Shown here piece after piece: positions 45,969 through 57,295 of a stretch of DNA of 64,000 nucleotides. Source of the DNA: Callorhinus ursinus (Eukaryota; Chordata; Mammalia; Carnivora; Otariidae). The notes under the pieces are model-generated. The model did no database searches. It saw only the letters and a program-made list of their open reading frames with translations, and was not told where the DNA came from. Location of the stretch: NCBI RefSeq assembly GCF_003265705.1, contig NW_020312935.1, positions 9,373,743 to 9,437,742 of the forward strand. The letters run 5' to 3'. The translations under genes and the position numbers were made by a program. Numbering within the stretch: the stretch's first letter is position 1; the number at the start of each line of letters is the position of its first letter.

Positions 45969-47767
45969 TTTGTCCAGAGGAGAATAGATAAATGAGAGAA
46001 CAAAATGCTAACAGGTTAACAACGTCCCCAGCAAATATATTGTATACAAATCAGAAAGGACCTGAAACCAGGGGAAAAGAAAGGGAAAGAAAGAAAAAGA
46101 AAGAGAAAAAAAAGATAAAAACAAAAACAGAACAATACAAAAAAAGCAGAATATGATCCAATATGATCAGGCTAGTGCATAGATCAGTGCCACACACTAG
46201 ATTTTGGGTGTATTTTGGTCTGTTAGAAAAAAGTGCCTCCTAAAATTTTAAAGGAAGAAAGACACATATGTACAAAATAAGGGTTGATACAATGAAGGGA
46301 TGGAAGATGACTGTAAATATGAAAATTTTAAAAGATTTTATAAAAGAATTGATAAGATAAGTTGTTTGAAAAAGAAAGAAGATTTAAAAAAAAAAAGAAA
46401 GAAAAAAGCGAGAGAATGTGATTAGGCAGGAGACTAGAACAAAGCCATACACTAGTGATTTAGGGTATATTTTGATCTGTTAGAAGAAACTGTATCTCAA
46501 AATTTTAAAGAGAGAACAACTTATATATATATATGCCAAAAGTAAGGGTAACTACTATGAAGGGATAAAATATGACTCTAAAAATGAAAAATAAAAAATG
46601 TTTTTTTTTAAAAAGGGATTGATAAGATGTTGGTTGAAAAAGGGAAAAAGAAAAATAAAAAAAAGTTAAAAAAATTAACTTTGAATAACTAATGTATCAT
46701 GGTAAAAAAAAAAAAAGCCATGAATTCTATGTGCAGTATTCCCCTAGCGCTGGAGTTCTCCCGTTCTCCTTGATCGGTAAACTTGGTCTTGGCTTGCTGG
46801 CTGTTTGTGCTGATCTTCTGGGGGAGGGGCCTGTTGCTGTGGTTTCCAAATGTCTTTGCCGGAGGCTGAATTGCCCCGCCCTTGTCGGTCCGGGCTAAGC
46901 AAGCTGCTCGGGTTTGCTCTCAGGAGCTTTTGTTCCCTGCAAGCTCTCCGTACAGCTTTGGAGGACCAGGGCGAAAATGGTGGCTTCCCAATCTCCACCC
47001 GGAGGAGCTGAGAACTCAGGGCCCCGCTCCTCAGTGTGCCCCCAGAGAAAAGCAGTCATTCCTATCTCCCTGGTCTCCGGCCGCACTCCGTGCTCACCCG
47101 GCCTGTGACTGAGCGTTTGTATCTCTAGCACCCAACCCCGGGTGGAGTCTCCAAACCCAGCAGATCCCTGCGGTGCGTTCCTGCACCACTCCTCCTGGGG
47201 GAGAAATGGGAGTCTCCCCGGCTCTGCCGCTTGTTGGGTCCTTGCTGGAGGAGCAGTGGCCCACCTGGGCCGCGGATCACAATTTATGGCAACCCCGAGC
47301 TGAGAGGCCGCGCCTAGGCTCCGTCTCTGCAGCCAGCTTCCCCAATCCGATACTTGGGAGCTCTGCCGCACTCAGGCACCACCGGTCTTTCTGTGACCCA
47401 AGGGTCCTGCGACCGCACTTTCCCGGTAGGATTCCACCCCCCGCTTAGCCACTGGAGTGACGTCCCTCAGCGGCACCGACTTCTAAAAGTTCTGATTTTG
47501 TGCTCCCTGGCTCTAGCACTTGCCAGAAGCGGCCGACGGAGGCCCCCTCCCCTGCCATCTATCCTCCCCAATATCGCCTCGGATTCACTTCTCCGCACGT
47601 CCTACCTTCCAGAAAGTGGTCACTCTTCTGTTCAGAGAGTTGTTGCTACTCTCCTCTTCAATCTCCTGTTGTGTTCGTAGGTGTTTCGAATGGTTTGATC
47701 CCTATTCAGCTGAATTTCTGAGACCAGACGTAAACTAGGTCTTCTACTCCTCTGCCATCTTGCTCCA
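45969..47767 (-). promoter_or_regulatory. L1-A 5' UTR / internal promoter
   Basis: About 1.8 kb. The first kilobase in L1 sense (47,767 to about 46,735) is GC- and CpG-rich, unlike everything around it except its homologue in L1-B. It is followed by an A-rich, G-poor zone (about 46,720-46,010). A YY1-type core, 'aagatggc', lies at 47,754-47,761 (minus strand), the same place near the 5' end as in human L1, where YY1 positions transcription starts. Plus-strand frames of 60-108 codons in the GC-rich part are not conserved genes. Confidence 0.8.
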
Positions 47768-47900
47768 ACCACCTCAAGCAGTTTTTATTCTCACAGTAAA
47801 GACAAGAGTGCACATAAATTAACAGAAGATAAAGAAAACAAAAATGCAGAACTTTTAACCAGACAATGAATTTAATGAATTTCTAATATAGGCTAGTTTG

Positions 47901-48059
47901 TATCAAAATAGCCAAATATGTATGCTTTAGATGGCCTTGTAAATAGGTTGAACCCTTGAAATAGTGACTGGAGGTAAATAATGCTCAATTATTGATTGTT
48001 ATTTGAATACTTTAATATATGCATAAAACTTTTTGGAAGGCATTGTGGAGGTTCATGTC
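47901..48059 (+). repeat. Direct duplication of about 160 bp, copy 2
   Basis: Begins 'tatcaaaatagccaaatatg' 133 bases beyond the 5' end of L1-A and ends 'gtggaggttcatgtc'. About 95% identical to 37,339-37,500. Outside both ends the two loci are unrelated ('cgaaaggctcaaatataaac' follows this copy). See findings for origin hypotheses. Confidence 0.93.
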
Positions 48060-48164
48060 CGAAAGGCTCAAATATAAACTATATATTTTGGTCAATGGTA
48101 GACCCCCCACAAAAAAAATCTATACACACAAACACAACCTATACATTTACCATATAAATTTTTT

Positions 48165-48337
48165 AATGATTTTATTTATTTACTTAGAACACACATGTGC
48201 ATAAGCAGTAGGGGAGAAGGACAGAGGGAGAACGAGAAGCAGACTCTCTGCCTGCCACGGGGCTGATCCCAGGACCTTGACATCATGACCTGAGCAGAAG
48301 GCAGATGCTTAACCAACAGAGCAACCCACACACCTCC
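48165..48337 (-). mobile_element. SINEC, diverged copy
   Basis: Reverse SINE with a worn head ('gagcaacccacacacctcc'). The target-site duplication 'ccatataaa(a)ttttt' lies at 48,150-48,164 and 48,338-48,352 with one indel. Confidence 0.93.
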
Positions 48338-48352
48338 CCATATAAAATTTTT

Positions 48353-49109
48353 GCGGGAAAGTTAAATGCCCAGTAATGATTACATCATAATGTATTCACC
48401 AATAACATCATTATTCAGATGTTAACATGGTAATTATATGTTTGAAGCAACTGGGAAATACTCTCTGATAAAATTTGCATCTCTTATTTTTCCTTGAACT
48501 TGATACTCTATTTCTGCTTCTATTTGAATATTATCCTGTTGTGTATTTCTCTGTAGCAGCCAGAAATTCTTTAGGAAATCAGTAGGCATTAATCTAGATA
48601 AAAAATTAAATCTGTAGTGTCACTTTTTTTAGATGCTGTTTATATATCTGTTTTTTTCATTTATTTTAAATATTCTGTAGTTTATCTTAGAACATGTAAA
48701 TTATAGGTATTTTATATCAGTGATTACACAGGTTATATTTTTTCAGCAGCCCTGCAAAAGATACTAACGGGGCAGACTATGTCCCACATGTGTATAACTA
48801 AAAAACTAGAGAGAATTTAAGTAAGTCTCTGAAGGTTCCCAGCAGAGCCCAAAATTTTGTCTACAGCAAAACTCTATCAATGCATTTCTCCAACCTATAC
48901 TTTTTCCTTTAACTACCAATTGCAGGCAAACACCCAAAATGCAGAATTTTGTTTGTGGCTAAAAATATGGGTTTTATGTAAGACAAATCATGAAAGGGAC
49001 AATGAATTCATTAACTCACTTGCATTCCGAAGCATTAGATATTTTCTTATAAAATGTTGTGATATAGTGCTTTCAAGTGTTTATTAATAATGATGGAATG
49101 AATAATCCC
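48353..49109. other. Unassigned DNA
   Basis: No gene or dispersed repeat recognised. The 76-codon plus-strand frame at 48,857-49,087 has no domain. Confidence 0.5.
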
Positions 49110-49346
49110 TTACATTAACACAGTACTTTATGGATTACAAGGCACACTAACATCTTTTATTTCATTTAATTCTCTTAAACACCTTGTATAGGAGGCAGCA
49201 TTAATTTGATTACACTTATTTTATTAGGAAGCAAATTGAAATCCAGTGAGGTTAAGCTAATGCCAAAACTTTCATAGAAACGAGGGGTTGACGCTTAATT
49301 TTGAATTCTAAATTTCAGAGCAGTAACTCTTTTTTTCTACTATAAT
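49110..49346 (+). repeat. MIR SINE, well preserved
   Basis: Nearly complete MIR order: 'acacagtactttatggatta', 'atttcatttaattctcttaa', 'acaccttgtataggaggcag', 'gaagcaaattgaaatccagt', 'gaggttaagctaatgcc' and 'ttctaaatttcagagcagta'. Confidence 0.85.
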
Positions 49347-49657
49347 GTTTCTCAAATTGTGAAACTTTATCAAAGGCAAAAAAATATGTGGTCTGTCATT
49401 ATTTCCATATGGTTAAGATATGCATTCACATAAACTAGTTAGCTTGCATAAAATTACAAAACCAAAAATCATGCATAAGATACTAAATTGGAAAAATCTC
49501 TATGTGTCCAACACAATTCAAACTAAAAAAAAAAAGGTTTATAAATCGCTGGAATAAATTGTTGTTCAGAATGTGAAAATAGCATTAACTGCTAAGTATA
49601 GGGTTCTTTTTGGATTTGTATAGCATGTATTACTGTGTATGCCATGTCAAAACTTAG
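49347..49657. other. Unassigned DNA
   Basis: Nothing recognised. Confidence 0.5.
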
Positions 49658-49666
49658 TGCTTCTTG

Positions 49667-49846
49667 GGACGCCTGGGTGGATCAGTCAGTTAAGTGTCTG
49701 CCTTCGGCTCAGGTCATGATCCCAGGGTCCTGGGGTTGAGTCCCACATTGGATTTCCTGCTCAGCGGGGAGCCTGCTTCTCCCTCTGCCTGCTGTTCTCT
49801 CTCTCTCTCACAAATATTAAATAAAATCTTTAAAAAAAAAAAGACA
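49667..49846 (+). mobile_element. SINEC (CAN SINE)
   Basis: Forward SINE from 'gacgcctgggtggatcagtc' to an A11 tail. A 9-bp target-site duplication, 'tgcttcttg', lies at 49,658-49,666 and 49,848-49,856. The 95-codon frame is a SINE shadow. Confidence 0.95.
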
Positions 49847-49856
49847 ATGCTTCTTG

Positions 49857-50330
49857 AAATTTCCTGTTTAGAAATAATGAAGAAACCTTTATTTGATTCA
49901 GCTCACTATGCACTGGTTCTGGCTTTACTTGGCATGATTGTCACCAATTCATTAAGCTTACTTCTGCTCTTTGTTCATTAAGCAAGTAGTACCATTGATA
50001 TTAATGTGGTCATAAATCCAAATGCAGATATAGACACTGAATTCTGGAGATGATACTCAGTTACAAAGTGGTCATTTGCAGAACTCAAATATGTTTATAT
50101 GTTTATCAATTGCAATCAAAGTGAGCAAAACATACTTGTAGCATAAAAACAACTTGAAGCAAACCTTTTCACTCTAGAAAACATTTGGCAAAACATTTAG
50201 AGATTAATGGATATGTTCAGGAACTTTTTACTATACAGAATTCCCTTGGTATGGAACAAGTACTCAGTATTTTCTTATGTCAGTCATCATAATTTGTACC
50301 AATGTTCTTGGAAAACTTCCATGGAATATG
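49857..50330. other. Unassigned DNA
   Basis: No gene or dispersed repeat recognised. Confidence 0.5.
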
Positions 50331-50342
50331 TATTATCTGAAC

Positions 50343-50541
50343 TTTTTCTTTTTTAAGATTTATTTATCAGAGAGAGAGAGAGTACACATAAGTGTGAGGG
50401 GAGGGGCAGAAGGGGACAGAGAATCTTAAGCAGGCTTCCCGCTAAGCATGTAGCCTGAGATCAAGCCGTGTGTCATGAGATCATGACCTGAGCTGAAATC
50501 TAGAGTCTGAGGCTTAACCAACTGAGCCACCCAGGAGCCCC
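50343..50541 (-). mobile_element. SINEC, older subtype
   Basis: Reverse SINE with 'agagaatcttaagcaggctt' as in the copy at 28,223, and head 'gagccacccaggagcccc'. A 12-bp target-site duplication with one mismatch, 'tattatctgaac' and 'tattatctaaac', lies at 50,331-50,342 and 50,542-50,553. Confidence 0.95.
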
Positions 50542-50553
50542 TATTATCTAAAC

Positions 50554-51060
50554 ACTACTAGTAGATGGAGTGAGGTCAGGAAATGACAATATGCTCAAGG
50601 TTACTGGAATGAAACAGATCCTGGAACCAGGCTGTTGACCCAGATCTTTTTGAATATTGATCCTACTTTCTTTTACCCATGCTGCTCTACAAGTGGGAGC
50701 AATTTGTTTCATTGACCTAGAACAATCCTGATTTTAACCAAAATCCAACAAAACATTCTTAATATGCAGGGAAAAGCAAATTAAAAAAAAGGAAACAAGC
50801 CAAAACAAAACAGAAAGCCCAACAAACAACTACTGATTCCATGCTAGTGTAGTAGTACGTGGGTAAACTATAGACTTTATGTAAACCTCAAGACAACTAG
50901 ACTAAGAGACATGGATTTCAAGTAAAATAAAGATCAGTATTTATTGTTTAGGAACTATGTTTCTTTGAAACAAATAATTGTCTTCATTTTGCTTGCTGTA
51001 ATATTTATTTCTATATTTGAAGATATAACTAATGCAACATCCTGAAAATGATTAAAAAAA
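50554..51060. other. Unassigned DNA
   Basis: No gene or dispersed repeat recognised. Confidence 0.5.
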
Positions 51061-51071
51061 AAAAATGCACC

Positions 51072-51258
51072 AGGGCACCTGGGTAGCTCAGATGGTTAAG
51101 CGTCTTCCTTCAGTTCAGGTCATGATCTCCAGGTCTTGGGATTGAGCCCCACTTTGGGCTCTCCACTCGGCTTCTCCCTCTCCCTTTGCCTCTCCACCGG
51201 CTCATGCTCTTTCTCTGTCTGTATCTTTCTGCTCAGATAAATAAATAAAATCTTTTTT
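51072..51258 (+). mobile_element. SINEC (CAN SINE)
   Basis: Forward SINE from 'agggcacctgggtagctcag' to 'aaataaataaaatctttttt'. The target-site duplication 'aaaaatgcacc' / 'aaaaagtgcacc' lies at 51,061-51,071 and 51,259-51,270 with one change. Confidence 0.95.
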
Positions 51259-51270
51259 AAAAAGTGCACC

Positions 51271-52707
51271 TTTTAGATTTAGAAATCTATAGTTATTAAA
51301 ACAGAAAACTTCCAAGTTCAATGTAATGAATATACCAATACATTTACAAGCATAGGTAGATTGAAAGATGAATAGAAAACCATACAGTTCAATGTTTCCG
51401 TGTATGACTGATAATTTTTGGTCAAAACTTTAAAATAGCATAAGAATTCTATATACAGATCTAAGACTACCTATGAAAATTCTTAACTTAATATTTGTGT
51501 TAAGAAAATAAGGAAACTGGGTCACTAACATACAATAGAATCTTTTTGTGCAAAATAAATCACTAAGTTTTCTGGTTAATTTTCATTTAAAGTCTCTTGA
51601 TTACTGTAAACATTTCTGATTCTCATTACCTTTTAAGTAAAATGAATTTGCACATTTGTTTTTCTTTTATCACATAATATCCATATTACAGGGATTTTGT
51701 TTGGTTTTGGTGTTTTTGTTTGTTCTTACTGATCAGATATTGACATAAGGCCAGAAACACAAGAAAACATGGTACCCTCTGTTAACTTAGTGTAGATGAA
51801 GAGACATTTTTTTCATCCTTTCTCCAGCAATCAAATACTCTAGTCATTCCTGGACAACTTTTCATAAGCTAATCCTGTTAGTGTTGTTCATACACATTTC
51901 AGCTTTCTTCCTCCAAACTGTGATGAAAGGGTGATTTGAAGGTTCATTTCCTCAGACTGTATTGCAAATATATTTACCCTAAGTCTGTTTTTCTATACTT
52001 AATTTTCCAGTTTCTAACTTCGACTTCTTTTTTGTTTATTATTTCGAAATAAATACTATGCTATTTTCTCTTAATGACATCAAAGATCTTTTCATATAAA
52101 TGGGAATTTGAGGTAGAAGTAACTATGTGTCAGTAAATGATGATTTTATAGATAGTAGGACATTCAGTTGCTGGATTGGAAATCCCACTAGTGATAATTT
52201 GTTAATGTATACATTTTCCCACTTGATTGTGAAATTAATATAATCAGGTACTATGCCTATGGTGTTGAAAACATGGTGTTTGAAACATACTTGGTATTCT
52301 GTAAATTTTATTTTGACAGGTATAAATGGCTATTTATTCTTTATTTACTTATTCATTTGTTTAATTCCATCAAAACTATTCATCAAAGCTTATTTCTGTG
52401 TTTTTTTTTTTGAGTTACACTGTTTTACTTCCATTTTTTCTGGTTAGATTATGCTGTCAGAAAGCATTTACTATATAGTCTAAGGCATTTTTTTCAATGA
52501 ACATATATCGTGATTTTTTATTTGCCAATTTGCCTGTTGTTTTAGTTAAAAAGAAAGGAAGCAACTTATTTTGGGTAGTATCTATCTAAGGAGTAGTTAA
52601 CTAAATAATAGTGAAATTTTACAAAGTGGGGTCTTCCTTTATCCTGGTAGGTGTAACACTTGCTGTAGGAGGGAAAGGTTCTTTGACTTAGGTGTTCAGT
52701 AAAATGA
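51271..52707. other. Unassigned AT-rich DNA
   Basis: No gene or dispersed repeat recognised over 1.4 kb. Confidence 0.5.
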
Positions 52708-52761
52708 TTTTATTTTATTTTTTTATTATGTTAATCACCATACATTACATCATTAGTTTTT
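52708..52761 (-). mobile_element. Ultra-short L1 3'-end insertion (reverse)
   Basis: Reverse complement of the L1 terminus: a T-rich tail, 'attttattttatttttttat', then 'tatgttaatcaccatacatt' and 'acatcattagttttt'. It stops where a longer L1 would continue 'gatgtag'. No clear target-site duplication. It sits 215 bp downstream (in L1 sense) of the L1-B 3' end. Confidence 0.85.
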
Positions 52762-52784
52762 TTTAACCTGACCATCCCTTACTT

Positions 52785-52978
52785 TTTAATAAAGTTAATC
52801 TTTTAGAATATTTTTAGATTTATAGAAAAATTGCAAAGTTAGTACAAAGAATTCCCATATACTCTTGTACCAAGTTTCTGACATCTTACATTAACATAGT
52901 ACATTTGCTAAAATTAATGAACCAATATTGATTCCTATTATTAACTTACACTCCATAGTTCATTCAGATTTCCTTAGT
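52785..52978 (-). mobile_element. Ancient L1M-type 3' UTR fragment (reverse)
   Basis: Same old family as 20,790-21,885: 'attgcaaagttagtacaaag', 'aattcccatatactcttgta', 'acattaacatagtacatttg', 'taatgaaccaatattgattc', 'cattcagatttccttagttt'. It breaks off exactly at the L1-B 3' end and does not obviously resume beyond L1-B. Confidence 0.75.
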
Positions 52979-53424
52979 TTTTTTGTTATTGTTATGTTAA
53001 TCACTGTACATTACATCATTAGTTTTTGATGTAGTGTTCCATGATTCGTTGTTTGGGTATGACACGCAGTGCTCCATGCAGAACGTGCCCTCTTTAATAC
53101 CTCACCAGGCTAACCCATCCCCCCACCACCCTCCCCTCTGAAACCCTCAGTTTCTTTCTCAGAATCCATTGTCTCTCATGGTTCATCCCCCCCTCCAATA
53201 TGCCCCTCTTCATTTTTCCCTTCCTGCTATCTTCTTTTTTTTTCTTTTTTAACATATAATCTATTCTGTTTCAGAGGTACAGATCTGTAATTCAACAGTC
53301 TTCCACAATTCACAGCGCTCACCATAGCACATACCCTCCCCAATGTCTATCACCCAGCCACCCCATCCCTCCCACCCCCAACCACTCCAGCAACCCTCAG
53401 TTTGTTCTTGAGATTAAGAATTCC
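52979..53424 (-). other. L1-B 3' UTR
   Basis: About 445 bp, aligned with the L1-A 3' UTR but with a single terminal 'actaatgatgtaatgtac' unit before 'gattaacataacaataac'. The ORF2 stop position reads CGA rather than TGA (53,425-53,427). Confidence 0.88.
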
Positions 53425-56400
53425 TCGTATCAGTGAGATCATATGATACATGTCTTTCTCTGATTGACTTATTTGACTCAGCATAACACTCACCAGTTCC
53501 ATTCATGTCATTGCAAATGGCAAGATTTCATTCCTTTTGATGGCTGCATAATATTCCATTGTGTATATATACCACATCTTCTTTATCCATTCATCTGTCA
53601 GTGGACATCTTGGCTCTTTCCATAGTTTGGCTATTGTGGACATTGCTGCTATAAACATCAGGGTGCACGTACCCCTTCAGATCCCTACATTAGTATCTTT
53701 GGGGTAAATACCGAGTGGTGCAATTGCTGGGTCATAGGGCAGCTCTATTTCAACTTTTTTAGGAACCTCCATTCTGTTTTCCAGAGTGGTTGCACCAGCT
53801 TGCATTCCCACCAACCATGTAGGAGGGTTCCCCATTCTCTGCATCCCCGCCAACATCTGTCTTTCCTGACTTATTAATTTTAGCCATTCTGACTGGTATG
53901 AGGTGATATCTCATGGAGGTTTTGATTTGGATTTCCCTGATGCCGAACAATGTTGAGCACTTTTTCATGTGTCTGTTGGCCATTTGGATGTCTTCTTTGG
54001 AAAAATGTCTGTTCATGTCTTCTGCCCATTTCTTGATTGGATCATTTGTTCTTTGGGTGTTGAGTTTGATAAGTTCTTTATAGATTTTGGATACTAGCCC
54101 GTTATCTGATATGTCATTTGCAAATATCTTCTCCCATTCTGTCGGTTGTCTTTTGGTTATGTGACTGTTTCTTTTGCTGTGCAAAAACTTTTTATCTTGA
54201 TGAAATCCCAATAGTTCACTGATGCCCTTGCTTCGCTTGCCTTTGGCGAGGTTTCTAGGAAGAAGTTGCTGCAGCTGAGGTCGGAAAGGTTGCTGCCTGT
54301 GTTCTCCTTTAGGATGTTGATGGATTCCTGTCTCACATTTAGGTCTTTCAACCATTTGGAGTCTATTTTTGTGTGTGGTGTAAAGAAATGGTCCAGTTTC
54401 ATTCTTCTGCATGTGGCTGTCCACTTTTCCCAACACCATTTCTTGAAGAGACTGTCTTTTTTCCATTGGACATTCTTTCCTGCTTTTTCAAAGATTAGTT
54501 GACCATAGAGTTGAGGGTCCATTTCTGGGCTCTCTATTCTGTTCCATTGATCTATGTGTCTGTTTCTGTGCCAGTACCATACTGTCTTGATGATGACAGC
54601 TTTATAGTAGAGCTGGAAGTCTGGAATTGTAATGCCACCAGCTTTGCTTTGCTTTTTCAACATTCCTCTGGCTATGCAGGGTCTTTTCTGGTTCCCTACA
54701 AATTTTAGGATTATTTGTTCCATTTCTTTGAAAAAGTGGATGGTATTTTGATGGGGATTGCATTGAATGTGTAGATTGCTCTAGGTAGCATTGACATCTT
54801 CACAGTGTTTGTTCTTCCAATCCATGAGCATGGAACGTTTTTCCATTTCTTTGTGTCTTCCTCAATTTCTTTCATGAGTATTTTATAGTTTTTCTGAGTA
54901 CAGATCCTTTGCCTCTTTGGTTAGATTTATTCCTGGGTATCTTATGGTTTTGGGTGCAATTGTAAATGGGATTGACTCCTTAATTTCTCTTTCTTCTGTC
55001 TTGTTGTTGGTGTATAGTAATGCCACTGATTTCTGTGCATTGATTTTATATCCTGCCACTTTACTGAATTCCTAAATGAGTTCTAGCAGTTTTGGGGTGG
55101 AGTCTTTTGGGTTTTCCACATAAAGTATCATATCATCTGCAGAGTGAGAGTTTGACTTCTTTACTGATTCGGATACCTTCTATTTCTATTTGTTGTCTGA
55201 TTGCTGTGGCTAGGACTTCTAATAATGTGTTGAATAGCCGTGGTGATAGTGGACATCCCTGCTGCATTCCTGACGTTAGGGGGAAAGCTCTCAGGTTTTC
55301 CCCATTGAGAATGATATTTGGTGTGGGTTTTTCATAGATGGCTTTTCTGATATTCAGGTATGTACCCTCTATCTCTATACTCTGAAGAGTTTTGATCAAG
55401 AAAGGATGTTGTACTTTGTCAAATGCTTTTTCTGCATCTTTTGAGAGGATCATATGGTTCCTGTTTTTCTATTATTAATGTATTGTATCACATTGATTTG
55501 CAGATGTTGAACCAACCTCACTGCCCACGGATAAATCCCACTTTGTCATGGTGAATAATCCTTTGAATGTACTGTTGGATCCTCTTGGCTAGTATTTTGG
55601 TGAGAATTTTTGCATCCATGTTCATCAAGGATATTGGTCTGTAATTCTTTTTGATGGGGTCTTTGGTTTGGGGATCAAGGTAATGGTGGCCTCATAAAAT
55701 GACTTTGGAAGTTTTCATTCCATTTCTATTTTTTAGAACATTTTCAGAAGTATAGGTATTAATTCTTCTTTAAATGTTTGGTAGAATTCCCCTGGGAAGC
55801 CATCTGGCCCTGGGCTTTTGTTTGTTGGGAAATTTTTGATGACTGCTTCAATTTCCTTAGTGGTTATGGGTCTGTTCAGGTTTTCTATTTCTTTCTGGTT
55901 CAGTTTTGATACTTTATACATCTCTAGGAATACATCCATTTCTTTCAGATTATCTAATTTGCTGGAATTTGGTTGCACATAATATGTTCTTATAATTGTT
56001 TGTATTTCTTTGGTGTTGGTTGTGATCTCTCCTCTTTCATTCATGATTTTGTTGATTTGGGTCATTTCTCTTTTCTTTTTGGTAAGTCTGGCCAGGGGTT
56101 TATCAATCTTGTTAATTCTTTCAAAGAACCAGCTCCTAGTTTCGTTGATCTGTTCTACTGTTCTTTTGGTTTCTAGTTCATTGATTTCTGCTCTGATCTT
56201 TATTATTTCTCTTCTCCTACTGGGTTTAGGCTTTATTTACTGTTCTGTCTCCAGCTCCTTTAGGTGTAGGGTTAGGTTGTGTATTTGAGACCTTTCTCAT
56301 TTCTTGAGTAAGGCTTGTATTGCTATATACTTTCCTCTTAGGACCGCCTTTGCTGCATCCCAAAGATTTTGAACAGTTGTGTTTTCATTTTCATTAGTTT

Positions 56401-57214
56401 CCATGAATTTTTTAAATTCTTCTTTAATTTCCTGCTTGACCCATTCATTCTTTAGTAGGATACTCTTTAGTCTCCATGTATTTGAGTTTTTCTGACTTTC
56501 CTCTTGTGATTGAGTTCTAGTTTCAAAGCATCACGGTCTGAAATATGCAGGGAATGATCCCAATCTTTTTGTACCGGTTAAGACCTGATTTGTGACCTAG
56601 GATGTGATCTCTTCTGGAGAATGTTCCATGGGCACTAGAGAAGAATGTGTATTCCGTTGCTTTGGGATGGAATGTTCTGAATATATCTGTGAAGTCCATT
56701 TTTTCCGGTGTGTCATTTAAAGTCTTTATTTCCTTGTTGATCTTTTGTTTAGATGATCTGTCCATTTGAATTAAGGGCATGTTAAAGTCCCCTACTAGTA
56801 TTGTATTGTTTTCGATGTGTTTCTTCGCTTTTGTTATTAATTGCCTTATATAATTGGCTGCTCCCATGTTAGAGGCATAGATATTTACAATTGTTAGATC
56901 TTCTTGTTGGATAGACCCTAAAAGTAAGATACAGTGTCCTTATCTCTTATTATAGTCTTTGGTTTAAAGTCTAATTTGTCTGATATAAGGATTGCCACCC
57001 CAGCTTTCTTTTGGTGTCCATTAGCATGGTAAATGGTTTTCCACCCCCTCACTTTAAATCTGGAGGTGTCTTTGAGTCTAAAATGCGTCTCTTTCACACA
57101 ACATATCGATGGGTCTTGTTCTTTTATCCAATCTGATAGCCTGTGTCTTTTGATTGGGGCATTTATCCCATTTATATTCAGGGTAACTATTGAAAGATAG
57201 GAATTTAGTGCCAT
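53425..57214 (-). pseudogene. L1-B ORF2 remnant (endonuclease, reverse transcriptase)
   Basis: ORF2 starts with a clear ATG at 57,214 ('MALNSYLSIVTLNINGINA'). The first piece (56,918-57,214) carries EN N-terminal residues including 'TLNING' (Asn) and 'CCVKETHF' (Glu). 56,523-56,867 has 'VGDFNMP' and 'SAHGTFSRRDHILGHK', nearer to an intact EN than L1-A. 55,733-56,065 has '[15 protein letters not shown]' at the start of RT; 55,133-55,453 has '[13 protein letters not shown]' and '[15 protein letters not shown]'. A two-base deletion within the FADD-coding box (about 55,138-55,150) shifts the frame, ending in 'KLSLCR'. 54,157-54,723 and 53,759-54,466 hold thumb and C-terminal parts in different frames. 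The protein cannot be made. Confidence 0.93.
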
Positions 57215-57295
57215 TGTATTGCCTGTAAGGTGACTGTTACTGTATATTGTCTGTGTTCCTTTCTGGTCTATGTTACTTTTAGGCCCTCTCTTTCG

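Larger units (their letters stand above)
40684..47767 (-). mobile_element. L1-A: full-length young carnivore L1, inactivated
   Basis: Complete L1 of about 7.1 kb on the minus strand. In its own sense it has a GC-rich then A-rich 5' UTR (47,767 down to 45,969), ORF1 (45,968-45,076), a short spacer, ORF2 (44,996-41,189) and a 3' UTR with A-rich end (41,188-40,684). It starts with the L1 5' hallmark 'gagcaagatggcagaggag'. ORF1 and ORF2 carry stops and frameshifts. The 3' terminus is partly duplicated (see findings). I find no clean target-site duplication; 'ctcaaggggttcttt' near 40,657 and 'ctcaagcagttttta' at 47,773 are only loosely similar. L1-B is closely related. Confidence 0.95.

Noticed and set aside
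46895..47371. 158-codon minus-strand frame in the L1-A 5' UTR, a possible extra L1 frame
   Set aside because: In L1-B the matching frame (59,213-59,557) differs in length and sequence, and there is no known domain. CpG-rich DNA lacks stops by composition.
40657..47790. 'ctcaag...gtt.ttt' at both sides of L1-A as a target-site duplication
   Set aside because: Only about 12 of 16 positions agree and the text is low-complexity, so it is not convincing.
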